Source: Firmicutes bacterium M10-2 (GTDB lineage Bacteria > Bacillota_I > Bacilli_A > Erysipelotrichales > Erysipelotrichaceae). Taken from it: a stretch of 64,000 nucleotides of DNA. The stretch lies in assembly GCA_000403415.2 (NCBI GenBank), contig KE159698.1, positions 62,001 to 126,000 on the forward strand, written 5' to 3'. The translations under genes were made by a program, and so were the position numbers. Shown piece by piece: positions 9,114-17,766 of this stretch. Each line of letters begins with the position of its first letter. Positions within the stretch are counted from its first letter, which is position 1. Under the pieces are notes generated by a model. The model did not search any database. It was not told the origin of the DNA and worked only from the letters and a program-made list of their open reading frames with translations.

Positions 9114-9743
9114 TTATTCTACTTCTTTTCCTGGTGTGTATAAAATACACAAGTGTCGATTCATCCCTTCGCCTTCAGAATGCGTGGAAATATCGGCCAT
9201 TTTGGATAATGCGTTGTGGATTGCTTTTCTTTCATCAGCAGGCATTGGATCAAGTTCCGCATCGACTTTTGTACGACGTACATCTTTGGCAATCCGTATT
9301 GCCATTCGACAAATTTTTTCATAACGATCTTTTTTATACCCGTTGACATCGATCAATAACCGAATTCGTCTTTTAAAGGCAGCACTTGCCGCCGCTTTAA
9401 CCAATCGATTAAACGATTGGAGAGATTTTCCGTTTTTTCCGATTAAAATAGCGTTATTGTTCGTATTGACGACAACACGATAAAAATCATCTCCGTCTTT
9501 TTCTACGATTGTTTCCCCATCCAGTTCGGCATTATCAAAGTAGTTTTGAATATAATCATGAATAAAATTTTGAATATCCTTATCACAGTACACTTCGATC
9601 TCCACCGTTTTTCCGATACCTAAAAATCCCGGTTTCTCTTCTATAACGGTGTAAGAAAGTTCTTCAACGGTTGTTTCTTTTTCAATCGCCGCTTTTTTCA
9701 ATGCTTCTTCCAGTGTTTTTTCTGTAAATCTTTCAAATTCCAT
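9114..9743 (-). CDS. khpB: RNA-binding protein KhpB (Jag/SpoIIIJ-associated)
   Basis: This 209-residue protein has the standard order of Jag_N, KH and R3H domains. Jag_N is at residues 1-50 (TVEELSYTVIEEKPGFLGIG). The KH domain is near 85-150, with ILIGKNGKSLQSFNRLVKAA replacing the GxxG loop. The R3H domain near 150-209 contains the R-x3-H signature in DERKAIHNAL. In streptococci KhpB partners with KhpA to bind many RNAs and influence cell elongation. It follows yidC by 11 bases, as in most Firmicute origin regions. Sporulation should not be inferred from the old name. Confidence 0.93.
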   Translation of the reverse strand: MEFERFTEKTLEEALKKAAIEKETTVEELSYTVIEEKPGFLGIGKTVEIEVYCDKDIQNFIHDYIQNYFDNAELDGETIVEKDGDDFYRVVVNTNNNAILIGKNGKSLQSFNRLVKAAASAAFKRRIRLLIDVNGYKKDRYEKICRMAIRIAKDVRRTKVDAELDPMPADERKAIHNALSKMADISTHSEGEGMNRHLCILYTPGKEVE

Positions 9744-9754
9744 GATATGTCCAC

Positions 9755-10777
9755 CTACTTTTTCTTATTTTTTTCTTTATCCGCGATAACGAAATGAAGA
9801 ATCAATGTCTGGATCGAACGGATTACAGAAGATACAAGCCAGTAAAAAGACATCGCGATCGGCCAGTTCAAGTACATAACGGCAATCAACGCTGTTGAAA
9901 AATACATTGTCGTATTCATTGTATTGGCCATCGTATTCTCTTGTTTTAAATACTTCTTCTGCTTTACGTTATTTTTCTTATCATCATGTTTCTTCATCCA
10001 TCTTGGCAACTGCAATGAAATCAATTGGAAGATAATCATCAAAACATATACGACCATCGGTCCCCATTGAACATTTCCGGAACCAAAACTTGTAAAGGCG
10101 CTAATCGGTGTTCCTGCCAATGACATACCTAAGAATGATCCGTATACGACAGCTGCCGCACGCATCGTCGCATAATATACACCCATCATGATCGGCAACT
10201 GGATAAAAGTTACCAAAATCGATCCGAAAGGATGAATATCATATTTCGTATAGATCTTCTGCATTTCCTGTGCCATCATCATACGCGAACGTTCATCGTC
10301 TTTGCCTTTATATTTCCCTTGAATACGTTCGATTTCAGGCTGAGCCTCCTGCATACGCTGCGTCGAAAGCTGTGATTTATAAGTAAATGCAAAAACGAGA
10401 ACCTGAATCAATAAAGTGGCTAGGATAATTCCGATTCCGGCATCCGTCCAAGATGCGAATACATTGATCAATTGTGCGATTGGCCATACGATCAACCCAT
10501 CAAACCAGCTATCGGAAAGTGCTTCTTTAAATGTTGTCGGTTCGATCGTAATCGTATCCGTATCTTTTAAGTTTTCATATTTTTTCTTCAGCTTTTTATC
10601 GCTGATATCCGATACGTTGATCCGACCTTTTTCAACAACCATTTGCTCGCTTGCGATAATTTGATCAACCTTTGTCTTTCCATCTGTACCTCGTGGATTT
10701 GAACATCCGGTCAATCCTAACAATACAAAAGCGCAAAGCATAAAGATCTTAAACTTGCTTTGTAAAAAATTGGTCAT
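9755..10777 (-). CDS. yidC: Membrane protein insertase YidC/Oxa1 (lipoprotein form)
   Basis: This 340-residue insertase has a type II signal peptide. A hydrophobic stretch is followed by the lipobox LTGC at residues 22-25, as in Gram-positive YidC1/SpoIIIJ. The conserved 60-kDa inner membrane protein domain covers five transmembrane segments, roughly residues 85-330, with QVLVFAFTYKSQLSTQRMQE and FIQLPIMMGVYYATMRAA. The end is strongly basic (ADKEKNKKK). It inserts membrane proteins alone or with SecYEG. The gene overlaps rnpA by four bases and precedes khpB. Confidence 0.93.
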   Translation of the reverse strand: MTNFLQSKFKIFMLCAFVLLGLTGCSNPRGTDGKTKVDQIIASEQMVVEKGRINVSDISDKKLKKKYENLKDTDTITIEPTTFKEALSDSWFDGLIVWPIAQLINVFASWTDAGIGIILATLLIQVLVFAFTYKSQLSTQRMQEAQPEIERIQGKYKGKDDERSRMMMAQEMQKIYTKYDIHPFGSILVTFIQLPIMMGVYYATMRAAAVVYGSFLGMSLAGTPISAFTSFGSGNVQWGPMVVYVLMIIFQLISLQLPRWMKKHDDKKNNVKQKKYLKQENTMANTMNTTMYFSTALIAVMYLNWPIAMSFYWLVSSVIRSIQTLILHFVIADKEKNKKK

Positions 10778-11118
10778 TTTTGTTCCTTCCCTTGTCGATC
10801 AAGTTTTGTTTTCCTTGACTCGATCTCCTTCATATTTTGCTGGTACGTTTGTTTCTGATAAACCGGGCGAACGATCAAGATGGTGTCGTACCACTCGTCA
10901 AATGTATATAATTGGTCGATCATACTACGAACTTGTCGTTTTACTTTATTGCGTGCGACCGCATTTCCGAGTTTTTTTCCGACACTGATCCCTATACGTG
11001 CTTTTTCTTCTTTTTTCGGTTGATAATAAAAAACAAACGCACTAGTCTTAAAGTATTTCCTCTTCTGGATAATTGAAGAAAATTCGTAATTCTTGCAAAC
11101 TCTGCATTCTTTTTTCAT
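10774..11118 (-). CDS. rnpA: Ribonuclease P protein component
   Basis: This 114-residue basic protein assists the RNase P RNA in 5' maturation of tRNAs. The family signature is clear: ARNKVKRQVRSMI near residues 55-67 (the RNxxxKR box), preceded by ARIGISVGKKLGNAV. It sits between rpmH and yidC, the near-universal bacterial order. The ATG at 11118 has only a weak ribosome site (TCTGGG). Upstream, a hairpin ending in T residues overlaps the rpmH stop, which would reduce rnpA expression relative to rpmH. Confidence 0.93.
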   Translation of the reverse strand: MKKECRVCKNYEFSSIIQKRKYFKTSAFVFYYQPKKEEKARIGISVGKKLGNAVARNKVKRQVRSMIDQLYTFDEWYDTILIVRPVYQKQTYQQNMKEIESRKTKLDRQGKEQK

Positions 11119-11132
11119 AAACCCAGACTAGA

Positions 11133-11160
11133 CAAAAAAATCACCTATACTGGTGATTTC
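11133..11160 (-). terminator. Partial terminator/attenuator between rpmH and rnpA
   Basis: AAATCACC and GGTGATTT form an 8-bp stem with a short loop on the minus strand, followed by a T-run and beginning at the rpmH stop codon. Read-through must occur because rnpA has no visible promoter of its own. It probably sets the ratio of the abundant ribosomal protein to the scarce RNase P subunit. Confidence 0.65.
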
Positions 11161-11294
11161 TATGCGGATAATACCTTTCTGCCTTTTGCTCTTCTGCGAG
11201 CTAGAACTTTACGACCACCTACTGTAGCCATACGAGCACGGAAACCATGAACTGTCTTGTGTTTTCTCTTACTTGGCTGATATGTTCTTTTCAT
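11160..11294 (-). CDS. rpmH: 50S ribosomal protein L34
   Basis: This 44-residue, very basic protein is read leftward from the ATG at 11294. It begins [20 protein letters not shown] and continues [20 protein letters not shown] before VLSA and a TAG stop. That is the complete, canonical L34 sequence and length. It is the first gene leftward of oriC and is driven by a near-consensus promoter. Expression continues through a hairpin into rnpA, yidC and khpB. Confidence 0.98.
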   Translation of the reverse strand: MKRTYQPSKRKHKTVHGFRARMATVGGRKVLARRRAKGRKVLSA

Positions 11295-11344
11295 ATTTCA
11301 CACCCCTCAGTCTACTATTAATTTTCAAATAAGATTGCTGAGTC

Positions 11345-11373
11345 ATTATAGCAAATCGAATTTTCTCCGTCAA
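11345..11373 (-). promoter_or_regulatory. Strong promoter of rpmH operon
   Basis: On the minus strand TTGACG (11373-11368) and TATAAT (11350-11345) are separated by exactly 17 bases. This is the best sigma-A match on the left side of the origin, as expected for a ribosomal protein gene. Confidence 0.88.
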
Positions 11374-11399
11374 CCAAATAATCCTTTAAATATGAGATA

Positions 11400-11715
11400 A
11401 ATCAAGTTTTTTCAAAATGAGTTTTCCCTAATTTCGGGGGAAATCTTTTCATTCTCCTCGTTTAATTCAACAAAGTTATCCACTGTATCCCCTTTTTTTC
11501 CACAGCTTATCATAAAGAATCCACAAACTTAAAATTGTGGATGGGGAAAACTGGGTAAAAGTGTTTTTTATCTTTATATAAAGAGAAAATAAAAATATAT
11601 AACTGTGGATAACTTGAGTTTTCCCCAGTTATATGTCGTGAGTTTTCCACAATTATCCACATCCTGAAGAATTTATCCCCATCTATGATTGTGGAAAGTG
11701 GGGAAAACTTCGATT
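11400..11715. other. oriC: Replication origin, dnaA-upstream part (DnaA-box cluster)
   Basis: This non-coding stretch between rpmH and dnaA holds perfect DnaA boxes at 11604-11612 (TGTGGATAA) and 11653-11661 (TTATCCACA). Single-mismatch boxes lie at 11476-11484, 11496-11504, 11643-11651 and 11673-11681, and weaker ones near 11517, 11536 and 11690. It also carries repeated AGTTTTCCC(C) motifs in both orientations at 11420, 11543, 11617, 11641 and 11700. The region fits the first half of a bipartite Firmicute origin and is likely also where DnaA autoregulates its gene. Confidence 0.9.
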
Positions 11716-11719
11716 CGGT

Positions 11720-11748
11720 TTGCTCACTTTTCCCCTTTCATGTATAAT
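11720..11748 (+). promoter_or_regulatory. Promoter of dnaA
   Basis: TTGCTC (11720-11725) and TATAAT (11743-11748) have a 17-base spacer. A ribosome site, AAGGAGGAAG, follows before the dnaA ATG. DnaA boxes lie immediately upstream, consistent with autoregulation. Confidence 0.85.
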
Positions 11749-11771
11749 AAAAATCTAAAAGGAGGAAGATC

Positions 11772-13118
11772 ATGCCAGCCACTTTTGATCGGATGTGGAA
11801 GAAGTCCTTAGAAAAAATTTATAATTCCCATTATTTTAACGATCAGGACTTCAAATCCTGGATTTCAAAGACAACATTATTCAAGATAGAAAATAATATT
11901 GCATACATTGCTTACAAATCTTCGATCACTAAAGCCATCATGGAACAACAACTTTCCTTATTCGAAACCACTTTGCAGGAAGAATACGGTTCTCCGATAA
12001 AAATCCATTTAATCGAACAAAAAGAAATGGAACAAATGATCCCTGAAGTTGTTGTTCAGCAAAAGACCAATATTCTTTTGGAAAATAAATTTAATCCGAC
12101 GTATACTTTTGAAAATTTTATCGAAGGCAACAGTAACCAAGAAGCTTACGCTGCCTGTTTTGCTGCCTGCAATCAAATTTCATTTCCTGCATTTAATCCG
12201 TTAATGCTTTATGGAAATTCAGGACTCGGAAAGACCCATCTTCTACATGCGGTTGGAAATTATTTGGCTGCCGAACGCCCCGAAGCAAAAGTAATCTATA
12301 TGTATAGTGGAGATTTTGTTTCTTTACTAATCGAAGCCATGCGCGCCAAAAGCATCCATGGAAATACTGTCGATCAAGTAAAACAGCAGCTGCTTGATTG
12401 CGACTATTTTTTAATTGATGATATCCAAAACTTGCAGAACAGCGCCAGTCAGGAAGTATTTTTCACAGTTTATAATCAGCTAATCCAGAAAAATTCACAA
12501 ATTATCATTACTTCAGATATTCATCCGCATGATCTAAACAACTTGCAAAATCGATTGGTTTCCCGTTTCTCATCAGGACTTGCGATCAATATCTCGAAAC
12601 CGGGATTCGAAACCAGCAAAGCAATCCTAAAAAAGAAACTTGAAGGAAGAGAAGATATTATCAGCGACGATGTTCTCGATTATCTGGCTTTGACTTTTTC
12701 AAATGATGTGCGCAATTTGGAAGGCCGTCTAAATCAATTGATTTTTCAATCGACACTTTTCAATCCTGAAATTATCGATATGAAATTTGCGATGGAGCAT
12801 TTAGGAAAAGAACCGATTGTAGAAAAACGAAGCGAATTAACGATCCGTTCGATAAAAAAAGCTGTTTCGCAATTTTACGGATTATCTTATTCGGATATCG
12901 AAGGGAAATCGAGATTGAAACAAATCATGAATGCGAGGCATATTTGCGTATACTTATCGCGGGAAATGCTGCATAAGCCATACATGCAAATCGGACAGGA
13001 ACTTGGAAAAAGAGATCATACGACAATCCAGTCCTCATACAATCGTGCGTGCGAACTCATAAAAAAAGACAAGGCGTTCGCAACGGCAATTGATCAGATC
13101 AAAGAAAAGCTGACCTAG
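11772..13118 (+). CDS. dnaA: Chromosomal replication initiator DnaA
   Basis: DnaA, 448 residues, binds DnaA boxes and melts the origin in its ATP form. Domain I, which binds helicase loaders, spans residues 1-85, and a short linker follows. The AAA+ domain starts at about 110, with Walker A GNSGLGKTH at 148-156, Walker B FLIDDIQ and sensor segment SDIHPHDL. Domain IV is a helix-turn-helix with the DnaA signature GKRDHTTIQSSYNRACEL near the C-terminus. It is flanked on both sides by DnaA-box regions, an arrangement known from B. subtilis. The start follows AAGGAGGAAGATC. Confidence 0.98.
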   Translation: MPATFDRMWKKSLEKIYNSHYFNDQDFKSWISKTTLFKIENNIAYIAYKSSITKAIMEQQLSLFETTLQEEYGSPIKIHLIEQKEMEQMIPEVVVQQKTNILLENKFNPTYTFENFIEGNSNQEAYAACFAACNQISFPAFNPLMLYGNSGLGKTHLLHAVGNYLAAERPEAKVIYMYSGDFVSLLIEAMRAKSIHGNTVDQVKQQLLDCDYFLIDDIQNLQNSASQEVFFTVYNQLIQKNSQIIITSDIHPHDLNNLQNRLVSRFSSGLAINISKPGFETSKAILKKKLEGREDIISDDVLDYLALTFSNDVRNLEGRLNQLIFQSTLFNPEIIDMKFAMEHLGKEPIVEKRSELTIRSIKKAVSQFYGLSYSDIEGKSRLKQIMNARHICVYLSREMLHKPYMQIGQELGKRDHTTIQSSYNRACELIKKDKAFATAIDQIKEKLT

Positions 13119-13273
13119 TTTTCCAAAGTTTTCCCCAATCTTTCAACAACTGAAAAAAGACAATTTTTACGTGGATAAAAGAAAAAGAAAAAGTTTTCCC
13201 CAATCTCCACGCCCTTATTGTTGTTACTAAATTAATATAAAATAAAAGAAAAAAAGCCAAAAAGGAGCAAACA
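13119..13273. other. oriC: Replication origin, dnaA-dnaN part (repeats and AT-rich unwinding region)
   Basis: The spacer contains two perfect copies of the 15-base AGTTTTCCCCAATCT (13127-13141 and 13192-13206). Between them is a one-mismatch DnaA box, CGTGGATAA (13170-13178). An AT-rich tract around 13225-13255 then runs up to the dnaN ribosome site. The order of repeats followed by an AT-rich stretch suits the DNA-unwinding element of a bipartite origin. No dnaN promoter stands out, so dnaN may be read through from dnaA. Confidence 0.7.
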
Positions 13274-14401
13274 ATGAAATTTACGATTAATCGAAAATAT
13301 TTTTATGAAAAACTGGCAATTGTTTCCAGAGCAATTTCACCTGTATCTTCTATGCCTATCTTATCGGGAATTCTTTTTGAAGTTACACCTGAAAAAATCA
13401 TTTTAACAGCGAGTGATATGAAAATTTCCATTCAAACAACAATTTATCCGAATGAAGAAAATAACTTAACGATCTATGAATCCGGATCTTTAGTTCTTGA
13501 AGGAAAATATATATCGGAAATTGTACGAAAAATGGATAGTGAATCGGTCAATTTCGAACTTGTAGATACAACTTTGGTACGAATTTCCAATGAATTAGGC
13601 GTATTCCATTTAAATGGATCTCCGAGATCTGCTTATCCGGATCTTGACTATTACGAACCGAAAAATCATTTCCAATTACCAAAAAAAGAATTAAAAGATA
13701 TTGTTTCCCAAACATCTTTTGCATGTTCCAATTCGGAAAAAACGCAACGCCCGGTTCTTACGGGAATCAATTTCAAAGCAAACGAACACGAACTATATTG
13801 TTCGGCAACAGATACATATCGATTGGCCAGAAAAAAAATTCAATTAAACGAACCAAAAGAATTCAATATCACAATTTCTCAAAAATCATTGAACGATATC
13901 GTACGTTCTATTGAAGAGGATGAAGAAAATGTGGACATTTATGTCGACAACACGAAAGCGCAGTTCCGCTTCGATGAAACTTTATATCAAACGAATTTAT
14001 TGGATGGAAAATTTCCGGATATTGAACGAATCATCCCGACAGAATTCATCAGCTTCTTTCAATCAGATTCTCTCGAACTTTTGCGCGCAATCGACCGAAC
14101 GGACTTTATCCGTATGGAAAAAGTGCATATGATTCGTTTGGAATGCAATACTCATGAAGTGCGTATCAAAGCAAAATCGAATGAAATTGGTGATTCCAAC
14201 GAAGTTTTAGCGACAGCTTCATACACAGGAGAAAAATTGACGATTACGTGCAACGGAACGTATTTGAACGATGCAATCAAAGCGTTAAATACCGATCGTG
14301 TCGAAATTGATTTTACAGGTGAATTAAAACCGTTTCGTCTGACGAATCCAGAGGATGATTCGATTTTAATGATTGTCGTACCACTTCGGAGTTATGATTA
14401 A
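13274..14401 (+). CDS. dnaN: DNA polymerase III beta sliding clamp
   Basis: This 375-residue ring subunit tethers the replicative polymerase and other partners to DNA. It has three repeated clamp domains. These run MKFTINRKYFYEKLAIVSRA onward, then the FACSNSEKTQRPVLTGI segment at the start of domain 2, then RTDFIRMEKVHMIRL in domain 3. The C-terminal VVPLRSYD end stands in place of the usual PMRL-type partner-binding strand. It lies directly after dnaA with AAAGGAG upstream and ends in a strong terminator. Length and order are normal. Confidence 0.96.
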   Translation: MKFTINRKYFYEKLAIVSRAISPVSSMPILSGILFEVTPEKIILTASDMKISIQTTIYPNEENNLTIYESGSLVLEGKYISEIVRKMDSESVNFELVDTTLVRISNELGVFHLNGSPRSAYPDLDYYEPKNHFQLPKKELKDIVSQTSFACSNSEKTQRPVLTGINFKANEHELYCSATDTYRLARKKIQLNEPKEFNITISQKSLNDIVRSIEEDEENVDIYVDNTKAQFRFDETLYQTNLLDGKFPDIERIIPTEFISFFQSDSLELLRAIDRTDFIRMEKVHMIRLECNTHEVRIKAKSNEIGDSNEVLATASYTGEKLTITCNGTYLNDAIKALNTDRVEIDFTGELKPFRLTNPEDDSILMIVVPLRSYD

Positions 14402-14435
14402 GAAGTATACAGTTTCCCCTGATACTTCTTTTTTT
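14401..14435 (+). terminator. Terminator after dnaN
   Basis: AGAAGTAT and ATACTTCT form an 8-bp stem around a 13-base loop, followed by a run of T. It begins at the dnaN stop codon. Confidence 0.8.
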
Positions 14436-14436
14436 C

Positions 14437-14485
14437 TTGCATATCACTGTTATATGTGGTAAAATCGAAAATTTTATGTTATAAT
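14437..14485 (+). promoter_or_regulatory. Promoter(s) of yaaA-recF-gyrB-gyrA
   Basis: Two overlapping possibilities are visible. One is TTGCAT (14437-14442) with TAAAAT (14460-14465) and a 17-base spacer. The other is an extended -10, TGTTATAAT, ending at 14485 with a weak -35. Either would start the gyrase operon transcript ahead of AGGAG at 14494. Confidence 0.65.
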
Positions 14486-14508
14486 TTCATCATAGGAGAA
14501 AATTCGCT

Positions 14509-14712
14509 ATGAAATTCAAATTAAAGACTGACTACATTACGCTTTCCCAACTTTTGAAAGTATGTGATGTCGTCCACAGTGGTGGAGAAGCTAAAGAATA
14601 TCTGAACTCTGTTGAAGTTCTTGTAAACAAAGAACCAGACCAAAGAAGAGGCCGCAAGATCCGTTCGGGTGATGTGGTCGAAACAAATGGGACAAGGATC
14701 GAAATCGAATGA
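14509..14712 (+). CDS. yaaA: S4-domain RNA-binding protein YaaA
   Basis: This 67-residue protein is a single S4 fold. FKLKTDYITLSQLLKVCDVV is followed by SGGEAKEYLNSVEVLVNKEP and RRGRKIRSGDVV. It matches the YaaA family found between dnaN and recF in nearly all Firmicutes, implicated in 50S ribosome assembly. Its stop overlaps the recF start by four bases (ATGA), so translation is coupled. An AGGAG site precedes the ATG. Confidence 0.93.
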   Translation: MKFKLKTDYITLSQLLKVCDVVHSGGEAKEYLNSVEVLVNKEPDQRRGRKIRSGDVVETNGTRIEIE

Positions 14713-15797
14713 ATATCAAGAAATTGAAGTTCTATCATTTTCGTAATTATGACAAGGCTTCTTTTTCTTTTGAAGAAAACGCGATTCATGTTCTCCAAGG
14801 AAAGAATGCGCAAGGAAAAACAAATATTATCGAAAGTATTTATTTTCTATCCTTACTGCGCTCTTTTCGAACGAATAAGTTGGCTCATTTGATCAAACGT
14901 GAAGAGCCTTCTTTCATCATTGAAGCGGATGTGGAATCCAAAGGAAAGATCGAAGAACTGAAAGTGGTGGTTTCGGATTCGAAAAAGCAATTATTCCGCT
15001 TTAACGATCCGGTTGCGAAATATTCGTCGTTTGTCGGAATCGTTAATGCGATCTTATTTTGTCCGGATGATATGACTTTGTTTTCGGATAGTCCGGCTAT
15101 GCGAAGAAAATTTATCGATATGGAGCTGATCAAACTTTCCCGATCTTATACTTCGACACTTTCTCACTATCAAAAACTTTTAAAACAACGCAATCAAGCA
15201 TTGAAACAACCTTATGTCGATCGTTCTCTAATTGATGTATTTACCAAACAAATGATCAACGACCAGAAAGTGATTATCAAGCAGCGTTCTCGGTTCCTGA
15301 AAGAACTCATGGAGAAAGTACGTGATTTGTATCCTTTTTTTTCGGATGGTCAGGAAAGAATGGATGCCGAATACGAAACATTTGTATCGAATCCCGAAGA
15401 AATGGAAGAGAAATATGCAAAAAGTTTAGAGAGGGATATTCAATATAAAACAACAAGTCTTGGGATCCACAAAGATGATTTTACCTTTTTGCTTGATGGA
15501 ATCCCGGTTATACAATGCGCAAGTCAAGGACAAAAAAGAAGCATCCTCTTGTCGCTTAAGCTTGGCTTGGCTCAAATCGCTTATGAAAAAGGAGGTCAAT
15601 ATCCGATTCTTCTGCTCGATGATGTATTCAGCGAGCTTGATGAAGATCGAAGAAAGAAACTGATTGAAATGCTTCCGGAAAATATGCAGATTTTTATTAC
15701 AAGTGCCGAGCGGATTCCGGAAGATTGGTTCGATCGTCCTGTACGTTTTTATGAAATCGAAAATGGAACTGTAAAGGAGGAAAAGATTCATGAGTGA
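14709..15797 (+). CDS. recF: DNA repair/recombination protein RecF
   Basis: RecF, 362 residues, is an SMC-like ATPase that loads RecA at gapped DNA together with RecO and RecR. It shows [19 protein letters not shown], Walker [21 protein letters not shown] near residue 30, the ABC signature region [17 protein letters not shown] near 270, and Walker [16 protein letters not shown] near 300. It overlaps yaaA by four bases and gyrB by eight bases, a tightly packed operon. recR is also in this window, about 10 kb downstream. Confidence 0.96.
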   Translation: MNIKKLKFYHFRNYDKASFSFEENAIHVLQGKNAQGKTNIIESIYFLSLLRSFRTNKLAHLIKREEPSFIIEADVESKGKIEELKVVVSDSKKQLFRFNDPVAKYSSFVGIVNAILFCPDDMTLFSDSPAMRRKFIDMELIKLSRSYTSTLSHYQKLLKQRNQALKQPYVDRSLIDVFTKQMINDQKVIIKQRSRFLKELMEKVRDLYPFFSDGQERMDAEYETFVSNPEEMEEKYAKSLERDIQYKTTSLGIHKDDFTFLLDGIPVIQCASQGQKRSILLSLKLGLAQIAYEKGGQYPILLLDDVFSELDEDRRKKLIEMLPENMQIFITSAERIPEDWFDRPVRFYEIENGTVKEEKIHE

Positions 15798-17757
15798 ACA
15801 AAAAAACGAAGAGTTTTTAAAATTTGAAGAGATGGAAAACGAAGCAACGTTCGTTGATCATTCATATACAGCTGATGATATCCAAGTTCTTGAAGGATTG
15901 GAGGCCGTACGCTTGCGTCCTGGAATGTATATTGGATCGACAAGTGCCAGAGGACTGCATCATTTGGTGTGGGAAATCGTTGATAACGGAATTGATGAAG
16001 CGTTGGCGGGATTTGCCAATCAAATCGATGTCGTGATCGAAAAAGACAATGTGATCTCGGTGCAGGATAATGGACGCGGGATGCCGACAGGAATTCATGA
16101 AAAAACAGGAGTCAGTGCGGTCGAAACGATCATGACAGTGCTGCATGCCGGAGGGAAATTCGGTGGTGGCGCTTATAAAGTGTCCGGAGGTCTTCATGGT
16201 GTCGGAGCGAGTGTAGTCAATGCATTGAGCGAATGGATGGAAGTCACGATCTTTCAAGATGGAAAAATCTATTTTATTCGTTTTGAAAACGGCGGACATC
16301 CAACCGGTCCGTTAAAAGTGATCGGAGAAACGACCCAAACAGGCTCTTTAGTCCGTTTTAAAGCGGATCCTGCGATTTTTAAAGAAACGACAGAATATGA
16401 CTATGAGGTTCTCAATACAAGGCTGCGTCAGCTTGCGTTCTTGAATCGGGATATTCGTTTGACTCTTCGTGATGAACGTGATGAAGAAAACATTCAAAAA
16501 AGCGATTATCACTATGAAGGCGGAATCATTGAATATGTTCATTATTTGAATAAGGGAAAACAGACGATTTCCGATCAAGTGATTTATGTGGATGGACTGC
16601 AGGAAGGAATTTTCGCGGAAGTGGCGCTGCAATACAATGAAGGCTATCAGTCGAGCATTTATTCGTTCTGCAATAACATCAACACCCATGAAGGCGGATT
16701 CCATGAAGATGGATTCCGTTTAGCTCTGACAAGAGTCATCAATAAATACGGAAAAGACAACAACCTTTTGAAAAAAGACGAAACATTATCGCAAGATGAT
16801 GTAAAAGAAGGTTTGGTGGCAATCATTTCGATCAAGCATCCGGACCCTCAATATGAAGGGCAGACAAAAACAAAATTAGGAAATTCGGAAGTACGGAAAA
16901 TTGTTTCCAATATTGTCGGAGAAGGTATGCAGCGCTTTTTTCTGGAAAATCCATCGATTGCCAAGTCGATCGTAGAAAAAGCGATGGTGGCTTCAAAAGC
17001 GCGTATAGCGGCTAAGAAAGCACGTGAACTGACAAGAAGAAAATCGGCTTTGGATGGAATTTCCTCTTTACCTGGGAAATTGACCGATTGCTCAAGCAAA
17101 GACGCAAGCGAATGTGAAATTTATATTGTCGAAGGGAATTCGGCGGGTGGAAGTGCAAAACAAGGACGTGATGCCAAGACACAAGCGATACTTCCTTTGC
17201 GTGGAAAGATCTTGAATGTTCAAAAAGCAAGACAAAATCGTATTTTCGAAAATGCAGAGATCCGAAGCATGATTACTGCATTCGGATGTGGTATTCAGGA
17301 AGAAGTGGATCTTTCCAAACTTCGTTATCATAAAATCGTGATTATGACAGATGCGGATGTGGATGGGTCGCATATTTGCACATTGATGCTGACGTTCCTA
17401 TATCGATTCATGCGCCCTGTAATCGAAGGAGGATATGTGTATATCGCTCAGCCTCCTCTTTACAAGGTACAAAAAGGGAAAAAAGTTGCGTATGCTTACA
17501 AAGAACAGGAAATGGATATTCTGCGTGCTGAATTTAAAGAAGGTTATAAAGTCCAGCGATATAAGGGGCTTGGCGAGATGGATGCCGATCAACTTTGGGA
17601 AACGACTATGGATCCAAAGCATAGAATCTTGAAGAGGGTCACCATTGATGATGCGATGCAGGCGGATGCTGTTTTTGATATGTTAATGGGTGAGGATGTA
17701 GAACCAAGACGTGATTTTATCCAGACAAACGCAAGTTATGCGACATTAGATTATTAG
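15790..17757 (+). CDS. gyrB: DNA gyrase subunit B
   Basis: GyrB, 655 residues, supplies the ATPase of gyrase. The GHKL domain has [21 protein letters not shown] and [17 protein letters not shown]. The TOPRIM domain has the first acidic motif followed by PLRGKILNV and DADVDGSHI. The C-terminal [20 protein letters not shown] is typical. One oddity is that the TOPRIM motif reads [14 protein letters not shown], with Asn450 where most GyrB proteins, including E. coli (Asp426) and B. subtilis, have Asp. The gene overlaps recF by eight bases and is followed after 9 bases by gyrA. GyrB rather than ParE is supported by the recF-gyrB-gyrA order. Confidence 0.97.
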   Translation: MSEQKNEEFLKFEEMENEATFVDHSYTADDIQVLEGLEAVRLRPGMYIGSTSARGLHHLVWEIVDNGIDEALAGFANQIDVVIEKDNVISVQDNGRGMPTGIHEKTGVSAVETIMTVLHAGGKFGGGAYKVSGGLHGVGASVVNALSEWMEVTIFQDGKIYFIRFENGGHPTGPLKVIGETTQTGSLVRFKADPAIFKETTEYDYEVLNTRLRQLAFLNRDIRLTLRDERDEENIQKSDYHYEGGIIEYVHYLNKGKQTISDQVIYVDGLQEGIFAEVALQYNEGYQSSIYSFCNNINTHEGGFHEDGFRLALTRVINKYGKDNNLLKKDETLSQDDVKEGLVAIISIKHPDPQYEGQTKTKLGNSEVRKIVSNIVGEGMQRFFLENPSIAKSIVEKAMVASKARIAAKKARELTRRKSALDGISSLPGKLTDCSSKDASECEIYIVEGNSAGGSAKQGRDAKTQAILPLRGKILNVQKARQNRIFENAEIRSMITAFGCGIQEEVDLSKLRYHKIVIMTDADVDGSHICTLMLTFLYRFMRPVIEGGYVYIAQPPLYKVQKGKKVAYAYKEQEMDILRAEFKEGYKVQRYKGLGEMDADQLWETTMDPKHRILKRVTIDDAMQADAVFDMLMGEDVEPRRDFIQTNASYATLDY

Positions 17758-17766
17758 GAGGATCCT

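Noticed and set aside
9114-9743. Reading khpB (Jag, SpoIIIJ-associated) as evidence for sporulation
   Set aside because: The gene is common in non-sporing Firmicutes and no sporulation gene is present in the window.
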